Origin: Streptomyces albipurpureus
GTDB taxonomy: Bacteria > Actinomycetota > Actinomycetes > Streptomycetales > Streptomycetaceae
Assembly: GCF_023701525.1 (NCBI RefSeq)
Contig: NZ_JAMQAW010000028.1
Location: 44,670-108,669, forward strand
Length of the DNA stretch: 64,000 nucleotides
Reading direction: 5' to 3'
Notes under the pieces: generated by a model
Told to the model about the DNA's origin: nothing
Database searches by the model: none
Seen by the model: only the letters and a program-made list of their open reading frames with translations
Program-made: the position numbers and the translations under genes
Shown: positions 48,163 to 56,053 of the stretch, piece by piece
Layout of the letters: the number at the start of each line of letters is the position of its first letter
How positions within the stretch are numbered: the first letter of the stretch is position 1

Positions 48163-51100
48163 TCAGCCGGTGGTCACGCTCCAGCCGCTGAACTTCACCG
48201 TCCCCCGCGCGCCGCTGCCACCGTTTATGGCCGTCATGAACAGCCCCACATCCTGCGTCTGGGCGGCACCCGGCACGGTCACCGTCGCCACCGTCCGCCA
48301 GGTGGTGCCGCCGTTCACCGAACAGGCCCCGGTGAAGGAGGTGCCGGTCCCACGGGTCAACCGCAGCAGCACCGGAGCCCGCACCCCCGTGATCCGGCGG
48401 TAGGTGTCCAGGGTGCTGTCGCCGTTGGAGTCATAGGACAGTGCCACGCCCTGGCCCGGGGTGACCGCGAGATTGAGGAACCCCGGATCGCCCTGGACAC
48501 CGAGCCGGTTGCGCACGACGATGCCCGCCCGCGCCCAGCCGGCGGTGTTGGCCTGTGCGTCCACCCGTAGGACCACCGTGGTGCCGGGGCTCATCGCCGC
48601 CTCGCGGTAGGCCGTACCGAACTGGACCGTGCCGCGCCAGAGGTCATTGCCCGCGCCGTTGATCGCCAAGCGGTCGCCCAACTGCCCGAAGACGGCCGCG
48701 TTGCTGGTGAACGTACGCCACTGGGCATCCAGCGGAGCCGCGACATGCAGCGCACCCTGCTGGGTCACCGACACCCGGTCCTCGTCCTTGGGCCCGTACC
48801 GGGTGAGCAGGCTGTACGGCAGGGGGTGCAGTGGCTCGGTCAGCGCGGTGGCGGGTGCGGTGACCCGCCAGGCGACGGAGCCGTTTCCTCCCGCCGGTAC
48901 GGATTCCACCGAGGTCGGTCCCGTCGGCTCGGGGGCCAGGTCCGCGCCCGTGAGGGCGAAGTCCACCTTGCCGGTGGCGCGCAGTCCACTGAGGTTGCGG
49001 AAGGTCGCCGTCACCGTGCCGGAGCCGCCCGGGGAGAAGGCGGGTGGGTCCATGCTCACCGAGGCGAAGCCCTGGTAGGGCGCGGTGGCCAGGGTTTCGT
49101 ACACCCGCTGGGCGGTGCGGTAGGCGTCGCCTGTGGGCCGGGTGGGATAGGAGCGCTGGTCCTTGGTCCATGCCTCCTCGGATACGTACCAGTCGAAGGA
49201 CTTGGCCGCCCGTCCCTCGGTGAGCGCTGCGACCAGTTCGCCGAGGTACGCCTCCCACTGCGGCACATGGACATCGCTGATCAGCCCGTGCCAGTCGCGG
49301 TTGGCGTAGTTGCTCAACTGACCCGCCACGACCCGGTCGCCCCAGGTGGTGACCAGGACCCGGGCGGTGCGCTCCAGTTCCAGGGCCTCCTCGGGGCTGG
49401 TGGCGAACCGTTTGGCGTCCTCCAGCCAGGGACCGAGGAGAAAGGAGCGATGGCAACCGGCCATGGTGTCGCTGAGCCGCATGAGTTTCAGCCAGAGCAC
49501 CGACAGCGCGCGCACGGTCTCCACGTCCTTGCCGGCGTAGGCCGCGCGCAGGGGGAGTTGGAGGGTGCGGGAGCGATTGGCCAGTGCCTGGCGGGCCACA
49601 TCGGTCAGATCATGGCGGTAGGCGTCACTGTCGCGGAGTTCGGAGCGGACCTTGAGCAGCTCGGCGAGCGCCAGGTCGAAGCCGGCCGGATCGAAGGCCG
49701 TACCGATCGCCGATGTGAGGTTGGGGCGCCGGCCGAACTGCGAGTCATAGGGGCGGCCATCGGTGCTGGTGAGCTGGTAGGCGGTGGTGGCCAGCGCGGC
49801 GAAGGCGGCCTGCGCCGCCTGGTCCTGGCCGCCGTAGCGGACCGTGGCGTACTCGGCGAACCAGGCGGCCCGGTCGATCCGCTCCTCGCGCCACGCCAAC
49901 TCGCTGAAGAGCTCCAGGGCGGCCGGATCGCGCTCGGCGGCCTCGGGCATGTAGGCGGTGCCGACGAGCGCGCTGCCCGGCTTGTCCCGCCAGGCCGTGA
50001 ACTTGGCCGTCCACCGGTCGGTGTTCGCCCCGATCGTGGTGCGACCGCCGAAGTTGGGGATGGTGCCGAAGGCGTAGGGCGCGCCGCCCCACTCCTGGTC
50101 GCGGTCGACGACGGTGTCCAGGTCGGAGAGCCCGTCCACGATCAACACCCGGCTGGTGTCGATGGCGTTCAGCAGCGCCGGGCGCGGATTGGACTGCCAG
50201 CCGAGGATCACCCAGGTCGCCTCCGGGCGGGCGGTGCGCAGCGAGGTCTCGACGGCCCGCGCCGCATCCGCCACGGGGACGTCGCCCGCGGTACCGCCCT
50301 CGTGCAGCAGATCCATCTTGAAGTAGTCGATATCGCCGAAGAGCTCCGCCTGGTGCCGGTAGTAGGCGGCGGCGACCTCGGGGAAGACGGGGGTGCGCGG
50401 ATCGAGCCAGTCGGGGCGGCGCAGCCCGTTCCAGGTGCCCTGGGGGATCACCCGGGCACCGGGATTGCGGGAGACGAAGCCGTCGGGGACCGTACCGAAG
50501 TACCCCGGCAGCACCGCCCGCATCCCCAGCTCACGCAGCCGCTCCACGATTCTGCGCCCCAGCTCCGTACGGGCCGCCAGCAGTGCCGGCGACACCGGAC
50601 CGCCGTAGTCGCTCATGTTCTGGAGCAGCCACCACGGCTGGTGGGAGGGGGCGGGCAGCCAGGTGCGGGCTTCGGTGTCCGAGTAGCCGAACCCCGTCAG
50701 CAGCCGGTGGTAGACCGCTTCCTGACCGGGTGTGACCAGGATTTCATTGCAGCCGTGGAGGGCGAGCACATCGATCAGCCGCTCCCAGCGGGCCCAGTCG
50801 GCGTAGGGGGCGGTGTAGCCGTCATGGGTGTCGTTGCAGGCGAAGCGATGGGGCACGGTGGCGCGCCGCTCCAACGCCCCCCGGGGCGCGGGAAGTCGCT
50901 CGGGTAGCTCCAACTGACTGCCGGACCAGGAGATCTGGGCCCGGCAGACGTACTTGAGGTACCAGTGCGCTCCGGTGAGGAGCACGGCGGCCGAGGTACC
51001 GGCCACATCGACGCGGCCGGTGGTGCCGGTGACCTTGAAGCGCTCGGGGCCTTCGATGGCCCGGAGCCGGAACTGATCGGCGTGATCCGGCAGCAGCCGC

Positions 51101-51267
51101 CGCAGCGCGGCCAGCGCCGGGGCGGTATCGAAGACGGCCTTGCGGCGGGGGGATGGTGCCAGGGGCGGGGTGTGGGCCGCGGCGGTGTGAGCAGGGCCGG
51201 CGAGGGCCGCGCCCACGCCGATCGCTCCCGCGGTGCCCAGGACCGTACGTCTCGACAGCTCGGACAT
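48163..51267 (-). CDS. Exported GH89-type alpha-N-acetylglucosaminidase
   Basis: A 1034-residue secreted glycosidase. The N-terminus is a Tat signal (SELSRRTVLGTAGAIGVGAALAGPAHTAAA). NAGLU-type domains follow: small N-domain to ~125, then the catalytic barrel with CNDTHDGYTAPYADWARWERLIDVLALHGCNEIL, PWWLLQNMSDYGGPVS and LRELGMRAVLPGYFGTVPDGF, and a helical C-domain (LGPWLEDAKRFATSPEEALELERTARVLVTTWG, NYANRDWHGLI). Two beta-sandwich modules end the protein (NEW3-like PPAFSPGGSGTVTATF; a DUF1349-like carbohydrate module). GGAGGA precedes ATG 51265-51267. Probable role: releasing GlcNAc from glycans outside the cell. Confidence 0.88.
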   Translation of the reverse strand: MSELSRRTVLGTAGAIGVGAALAGPAHTAAAHTPPLAPSPRRKAVFDTAPALAALRRLLPDHADQFRLRAIEGPERFKVTGTTGRVDVAGTSAAVLLTGAHWYLKYVCRAQISWSGSQLELPERLPAPRGALERRATVPHRFACNDTHDGYTAPYADWARWERLIDVLALHGCNEILVTPGQEAVYHRLLTGFGYSDTEARTWLPAPSHQPWWLLQNMSDYGGPVSPALLAARTELGRRIVERLRELGMRAVLPGYFGTVPDGFVSRNPGARVIPQGTWNGLRRPDWLDPRTPVFPEVAAAYYRHQAELFGDIDYFKMDLLHEGGTAGDVPVADAARAVETSLRTARPEATWVILGWQSNPRPALLNAIDTSRVLIVDGLSDLDTVVDRDQEWGGAPYAFGTIPNFGGRTTIGANTDRWTAKFTAWRDKPGSALVGTAYMPEAAERDPAALELFSELAWREERIDRAAWFAEYATVRYGGQDQAAQAAFAALATTAYQLTSTDGRPYDSQFGRRPNLTSAIGTAFDPAGFDLALAELLKVRSELRDSDAYRHDLTDVARQALANRSRTLQLPLRAAYAGKDVETVRALSVLWLKLMRLSDTMAGCHRSFLLGPWLEDAKRFATSPEEALELERTARVLVTTWGDRVVAGQLSNYANRDWHGLISDVHVPQWEAYLGELVAALTEGRAAKSFDWYVSEEAWTKDQRSYPTRPTGDAYRTAQRVYETLATAPYQGFASVSMDPPAFSPGGSGTVTATFRNLSGLRATGKVDFALTGADLAPEPTGPTSVESVPAGGNGSVAWRVTAPATALTEPLHPLPYSLLTRYGPKDEDRVSVTQQGALHVAAPLDAQWRTFTSNAAVFGQLGDRLAINGAGNDLWRGTVQFGTAYREAAMSPGTTVVLRVDAQANTAGWARAGIVVRNRLGVQGDPGFLNLAVTPGQGVALSYDSNGDSTLDTYRRITGVRAPVLLRLTRGTGTSFTGACSVNGGTTWRTVATVTVPGAAQTQDVGLFMTAINGGSGARGTVKFSGWSVTTG

Positions 51268-51385
51268 CAGGACTCCTCCGTGTACTCCCGTATCCGTGAG
51301 CGCGCAGCGACAGCAGGTGCGTGCGTGGCGCACGTTACTCGGCGTTCACTCCCGCGGAGGGGCTCCGCACGGGCACGATGGCCGA

Positions 51386-51883
51386 ATGCGGACGAGGACG
51401 GATTCCCGGGTGAGGCGTACAGCCCGTGCGGTACTGGCAGTTGTGGCGCTCGCGGCCGTCGCGGCATGTTCTTCGGGCGGTGACGGTGATCGGCGTGGCG
51501 GCGGGTCGACCAAGGGCGAGGAAGCACCTGAGCCGGCCGTGGGCACCCTGGAGGAGCTCGCCGCACGGGCGCGGTGCAAACCGAACATCCAGACGGACGC
51601 GGATGAGCTGCGGCAGGCGAACTGCGCCACATCCGATGGCAGGTATGTGCTCACCACCTTTGCCACCGACCGCGGGCAGCGCGAGTGGATCAATGAGGCC
51701 AATGACTACGGTGGCACCTATCTCGTGGGCCGTCGCTGGGTCGCGGTCGGCGAGGAGAAGGTGGTCACGGCGCTGCGCGGTCGGCTCGGGGGCATGGTGG
51801 AGACCGGCTCGCTACACCACTCGGGGGGAAGTAAGGGGAGTGGCGGCGGGGGGAGCGAGGATCACTCGGACCATGGCAGCTGA
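51386..51883 (+). CDS. Hypothetical lipoprotein
   Basis: A 165-residue protein with a lipoprotein signal: RRTARAVLAVVALAAVAACSSGG, Cys of VAAC near residue 28. The mature part has a short conserved-looking block (EELAARARCKPNIQTDADELRQANCAT, ATDRGQREWINEANDYGGTYLVGRRWVAVG) and a Gly/Ser/His tail. Two Cys residues may form a disulfide. Divergent from the GH89 gene (start 51267). Function unknown. Confidence 0.75.
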   Translation: MRTRTDSRVRRTARAVLAVVALAAVAACSSGGDGDRRGGGSTKGEEAPEPAVGTLEELAARARCKPNIQTDADELRQANCATSDGRYVLTTFATDRGQREWINEANDYGGTYLVGRRWVAVGEEKVVTALRGRLGGMVETGSLHHSGGSKGSGGGGSEDHSDHGS

Positions 51884-52034
51884 CCGCGCAGGACTGGGGG
51901 GCGCCGCTCCGATGACGGGCGCCACTGCCGCGAGGTGAGATCGGTGGGGCGTACGGGGTGTGGGGGGTGGGCGGTGAGCAGGTGACGGCCGGATCGGCCC
52001 CCGCGCCAAGAGGGGCCGAGCCGGCCTGCTCAGG

Positions 52035-53552
52035 TCACCGGCACCTGTCGCCGCTGTTGATGCAGCTGACCATCCGGTTCATCACTTGCCGATCGAAGAC
52101 ATTGATGAAGTCGCCGTGGTCCGTGACGGGCTTGTGCAGCTGCTCCGGGAAGGAGTCGACCGCGAAGCCCGGACCGGGCGGGACCTTGTAGACGACCCGC
52201 TGGACCAGTTGGGGAATCGCCCGGAAGCCCTTGCCGCACCGGCCGTTGCGGTCCGCGAAGGCCACATGGGTACGGTGGTTGGCACTGTCGGTGTTGCGAC
52301 CGTCCCAGCAGCTCTGGAACTTGAACGTACGCACCACCTGGCTGCCGCGCGGGCAGATCGGGTACTTGTCCTTCAACTGGCGCTCTTCGAAGCCGGTGCA
52401 GCTCCATGACGCGTTGGCATTGCCGGGGCCGTTCGCGAAGGCCTTGGCGTCGCCGGTGATGATGCGCAGGAAGCGGGGCATGGCGGTGACCTTGCCCACC
52501 GGGCTGCCGACGAAGGTCAGGGAGACCTGGGTCGGGGTCTGGATCTCGCCCACGTTCTGGTCCTCGCCGCCGCCGGGGGCGTTGGCGTCGGTCTCGTCCC
52601 GGCCGTTCTGGACCCTCAGGACGGGCCAGTAGTAGGTGGACTTGTCACCACGGTTGCTACAGGTGGTACGGCCTCTGGCGAGGCTGTCATTGCTGGCGAA
52701 GGCGTTGTTTGCCTGGTTGCCGATGTAGTCGTGCATATGGTGCGCGCCATTGCTGACACCGGGCGCCACGATCACATTGTCGGAGTTGAACAGGCCGTTG
52801 GCGTTGACTCCACAGCTGCTGGTGAAGGTGCCACGGGAGGCGCCTTGGCGCTGCTGTGCCTTCTGGACGTTGGGGCGGATGGACTTGATGTCGACGAAGT
52901 CGGAGCGTACGGGGCCATTGCCGCCCTGGCCGCTACCCTGCCCGTTTCCGTTGCCGTTCCCATTCCCACTGCCTGGACCGTTGCCGTTGCCGTTGTTTCC
53001 GTTTCCCTTGCCTTTCCCCTTCACCGGGTTGTTGTTCTCGTCGCTGTCGTCATCGTCGTTGTCGCCGTCGTCACCGGAGTCGTCCGCGCGCAGGGTGCAG
53101 GAAGCCATGCTCTCCATGCCCTGCGGTCTCGCGCCGCTCCGGTCGATGGCCGTGACGATCCGGTCGATGCTCTGCTGGCGATCGTCCTGCAACGGGCTGA
53201 GGATCTCTTTGTCAGCCAGTTGAGGGTCGCGCTGAACCTGATCTCTGCGCTCGGCGAACCGCTGGTACGCGTCGGTGATCTGGGTGTCCATCGCCGCCAG
53301 TTCGCGGTCCACCTCGGCGCGTGCCTGTCCCGGCATCTCGCGAGGAAGCCCGTTGGCGACCTCGGGGCAGTCGATGGTGGACACCTGCTGTCCGGCATTC
53401 AGATTCCGTGGCTGTCCCTGGTCGGACCGGCCTTCGCCCGCGGACGCGGTCACATTGACCGCGACCAGCCCACCCCCGCCCAGGATCAGTGCGACCGTCG
53501 AGATGATCGCGCGGTTCGCCAGCTTCGAGCGTCTTCTTGTCGTGCGTCCCAA
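52035..53552 (-). CDS. Secreted DUF1996 protein
   Basis: A 505-residue exported protein with an N-terminal signal helix (RAIISTVALILGGGGLVAVNVTASA). Residues ~50-145 are helical and charged (REMPGQARAEVDRELAAMDTQ). A strongly acidic run (DDSGDDGDNDDDDSDENNN) and a (GN)n repeat lead into the DUF1996 domain (about 215-505): SCGVNANGLFNSDNVIVAPG, NGAHHMHDYIGNQ, YYWPVL, HRTHVAFADRNGRC and HGDFINVFD. His-rich motifs of this domain are seen in secreted carbohydrate-associated proteins. Enzyme activity is unproven. Confidence 0.88.
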   Translation of the reverse strand: MGRTTRRRSKLANRAIISTVALILGGGGLVAVNVTASAGEGRSDQGQPRNLNAGQQVSTIDCPEVANGLPREMPGQARAEVDRELAAMDTQITDAYQRFAERRDQVQRDPQLADKEILSPLQDDRQQSIDRIVTAIDRSGARPQGMESMASCTLRADDSGDDGDNDDDDSDENNNPVKGKGKGNGNNGNGNGPGSGNGNGNGNGQGSGQGGNGPVRSDFVDIKSIRPNVQKAQQRQGASRGTFTSSCGVNANGLFNSDNVIVAPGVSNGAHHMHDYIGNQANNAFASNDSLARGRTTCSNRGDKSTYYWPVLRVQNGRDETDANAPGGGEDQNVGEIQTPTQVSLTFVGSPVGKVTAMPRFLRIITGDAKAFANGPGNANASWSCTGFEERQLKDKYPICPRGSQVVRTFKFQSCWDGRNTDSANHRTHVAFADRNGRCGKGFRAIPQLVQRVVYKVPPGPGFAVDSFPEQLHKPVTDHGDFINVFDRQVMNRMVSCINSGDRCR

Positions 53553-53769
53553 GGGAACTCCTCTGCTTCGTTGCCGGGGAGGAGGTCGGTTGAGGGTTGT
53601 TGAGCGTCCCCGGCAGAGGGAGAAGCGCTCCGTTCCATACGGACCGGGCTCAGGAGGCGTTCAGTCCCCGTGGGAATTCGGAGGAAAGTCCAGTGACAGT
53701 CCGGGCATAGTGGGGCAAAAATGGCCTTGGGGGAGCGGTCTCGACCAGCCGGCGGTCTCGATCAGCCGA

Positions 53770-53827
53770 GGTCGGGTCCCCATGGATGGATCAGCCCCGG
53801 TCGAGTCCCCACGGGTGGATCAGCCCC
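53770..53827. repeat. 29-bp tandem repeat covering a gene end
   Basis: Two 29-base units (53770-53798 and 53799-53827), differing at three positions. The second unit contains the last codons and stop of the response-regulator gene, so the duplication copied the gene end into the downstream spacer. Confidence 0.8.
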
Positions 53828-54467
53828 GGTCCAGATAGGCGAGCACCGCGAGCACCCGCCGGTTGTCATCGTCCGAAACCGGTAGCTCCAGCTTTCCGAA
53901 GATGTTCGAGGTGTGCTTGGCCACCGCCCGCTCGGTGACCGTCAACTGCGCGGCGATCGCCCCGTTGGAACGTCCCTGTGCCATCAGCTCCATGACCTCC
54001 ACCTCACGTGGGGTCAACCTGGCCAACGGCCGGTCCTGTGCGCGTCGGCTGAGCAGTTGCGAGATCACCTGCGGGTCCATGGCCGTGCCGCCCGCCGCCA
54101 CCCTGCGTACCGCGTCGATGAACTGGTCGGCGTCGAAGACCCGGTCCTTGAGCAGATAGCCGACCCCACCGGTACCGTCGGCCAGCAGTTCGCGCGCGTA
54201 CAACTGCTCCACATGCTGGGAGAGGACCAGCACGGGCAGCCCCGGCCGCGCCCGCCGTGCCGCCAGAGCGCACTGCAACCCCTCGTCCGTGTGGGACGGG
54301 GGAAGCCGGACATCGACCACGGCGACATCCGGTTCCAGCTCGGCCAGCGCCTTGGCGAGCTCGGGCCCGCTCTCGACGGCGGCCACGATGGTGAATCCGT
54401 ACGCCTCCAGGAGTCGCACCAGGCCATCGCGGAGCAGAAACAGGTCCTCGGCTAGAACAACTCGCAA
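53820..54467 (-). CDS. NarL/LuxR-type response regulator
   Basis: A 215-residue two-component regulator. The receiver domain has the acidic pair in VVLAEDLFLLRDGL, phospho-acceptor Asp in VAVVDVRLPP (about residue 53) and Lys in GYLLKDRVFD. The C-terminal LuxR helix-turn-helix is RLTPREVEVMELMAQGRSNGAIAAQLTVTERAVAKHTSNIFGKL. Its start overlaps the histidine-kinase gene end by 16 bases, so the pair is co-translated. Probable target: the divergent MMPL transporter. Confidence 0.92.
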   Translation of the reverse strand: MRVVLAEDLFLLRDGLVRLLEAYGFTIVAAVESGPELAKALAELEPDVAVVDVRLPPSHTDEGLQCALAARRARPGLPVLVLSQHVEQLYARELLADGTGGVGYLLKDRVFDADQFIDAVRRVAAGGTAMDPQVISQLLSRRAQDRPLARLTPREVEVMELMAQGRSNGAIAAQLTVTERAVAKHTSNIFGKLELPVSDDDNRRVLAVLAYLDRG

Positions 54468-55717
54468 GGGATCTCCATGGTGACCATGGTGGGGCCGCCG
54501 ACGGGAGAGCTGACGGCCAGGACACCGTCGAATGTACCGAGCCTGCGTTCGACACCGCTCAGCCCCGATCCCGCGGTCAGGGACGCGCCACCTCTGCCGT
54601 TGTCCGTGACCGCGATCCGCAGCGATCCGTCCGCATGGGTGATGTCCACCCAGATCCGGTCGGCACCCGAGTGCTTGACCGCGTTGGCCAGCGCCTCGCT
54701 GACCGCGAAGTAGGCCGCCGATTCCACCGGGGCGTCCACCCGGCCCGACAACTCCACATCCACTTCGGTCCGCAGCGGGAGCCGCAGCGCCAGCGCCTTC
54801 ACCCCATCGCCCAGTCCCCGTTCGGCGAGCACCGGCGGGTGGATGCCCCGAACCAGGTCACGCAGCTCCACCAGGGCCTCCGCCGAGGTCGCCCGGGCCT
54901 GCGCGAGCAACTCCCTCGCCTGTGCCGGGTCCCGCTCGATCAGGGCCTCGACGGTACTGAGGTTCATGCCGACCGCCACCAGCCGGGCCTGCGCGCCGTC
55001 ATGGAGGTCGCGCTCGATGCGGCGCAGCTCGGCGGCCGAGCTGTCCAGTGCGTCATGCCGGGTCTCGGTCAGCCGCCCGATGCGCTGTGCCAACTCGGCC
55101 CGGCTGGGGGCCAGCATCGAGCCCGCGATCCTGAAGTGGGTGCGCACCAGAAGCGGATTGACCTTGATGCCGATGCCGATCAGCCCCGCACCCACCATCG
55201 CCGCGGCGCCCGCCGTACTCCAGCTGTCCACGGGGACGAAGGTGAACCAGTGGGTGCCGCCCGCGGACACGATGGGCACCCAGAGCCCCATGACCAGCAG
55301 CAGACCGAAGAGGCCCTGCGCGAAGAGTCCGGGGCCGAGGACGGCGACCACCGCACCGGCCGTCAGATCCACGAAGAGCCACTGCACATCCCGCCAGGTC
55401 GCCGGGTCGCGCAGCATATGGACGCAGCGCTCGACCTGGCCGGTGACACCGGTACGCGCGTCTCTCGGCAGGGGCCGGTAGCGCGCCGGTATGGGCTCGG
55501 CACCCCACTGGCCCGCCAGTCGCCGACGGAAGTCCGCGTGCGCCCGAACCAGCCTCAGCACGACGGGGGTGGTGAAGACGCCGACCCCGGCCACCACCAG
55601 AGCGAGGGACACCACCGTCAGGACGAACAGGATGATCGATCCGGTCAGTGCCATCAGCGCCAGCGCCAGCCCCTGGGCACCTGCGATCGCCGCCGCCCGT
55701 GCCGTTGTGGCGTTCAT
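54452..55717 (-). CDS. Sensor histidine kinase (HisKA_3 family)
   Basis: A 421-residue membrane kinase. The N-terminal sensor part carries several hydrophobic segments (ALALMALTGSIILFVLTVVSLALVVAGVGVF; GLFGLLLVMGLWVPIVS). The dimerisation motif LRRIERDLHDGAQARLVAVGMNL holds the phosphorylated His, and the ATPase domain has FAVSEALANAVKHSGAD (N box), VTDNGRGGA and GSGLSGVERRL (G boxes). ATG at 55715-55717. Operon with the response regulator; divergent from the MMPL gene. Confidence 0.92.
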   Translation of the reverse strand: MNATTARAAAIAGAQGLALALMALTGSIILFVLTVVSLALVVAGVGVFTTPVVLRLVRAHADFRRRLAGQWGAEPIPARYRPLPRDARTGVTGQVERCVHMLRDPATWRDVQWLFVDLTAGAVVAVLGPGLFAQGLFGLLLVMGLWVPIVSAGGTHWFTFVPVDSWSTAGAAAMVGAGLIGIGIKVNPLLVRTHFRIAGSMLAPSRAELAQRIGRLTETRHDALDSSAAELRRIERDLHDGAQARLVAVGMNLSTVEALIERDPAQARELLAQARATSAEALVELRDLVRGIHPPVLAERGLGDGVKALALRLPLRTEVDVELSGRVDAPVESAAYFAVSEALANAVKHSGADRIWVDITHADGSLRIAVTDNGRGGASLTAGSGLSGVERRLGTFDGVLAVSSPVGGPTMVTMEIPCELF

Positions 55718-55800
55718 GGGCCTTCCCCTCGTCCGGTGGAGTGAGCTCCTAGTCTGTCGTGCCGCCAACCGCTGGTCACTGGCCCCTTCCCCCCGGGGAT

Positions 55801-55818
55801 GGTGGCACTAGCACCACC
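55801..55818. promoter_or_regulatory. Near-palindrome between the two-component genes and the MMPL gene
   Basis: GGTGG-N2-CTAG-N2..CCACC is symmetrical at 14 of 18 positions. It lies in the 336-base divergent spacer (55718-56053), about 85 bases from the kinase start, and is a plausible site for the response regulator. The rest of the spacer shows no gene. Confidence 0.35.
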
Positions 55819-56053
55819 CCCCGCCCTCGCCTTCGGGCTCCACGGCCGGGGGTTTCAACGGCTGGGGGACAGCGGCCCAGCTTTCTAGCGTCGTACCCGA
55901 ACGGCGACGAAACCCCAGCGCGGCGGCGCCGGCCCAACCGGCCGCCGCCGCGGTGCCGCACCCCGGAAGCCACTCAGGATCGTCGGTGCCGCGGTGTGAA
56001 CGGGGCTCGTTGCCACCGTCCGGTGCTCACCTCAGCACCCGGCCCTTGGGGGA

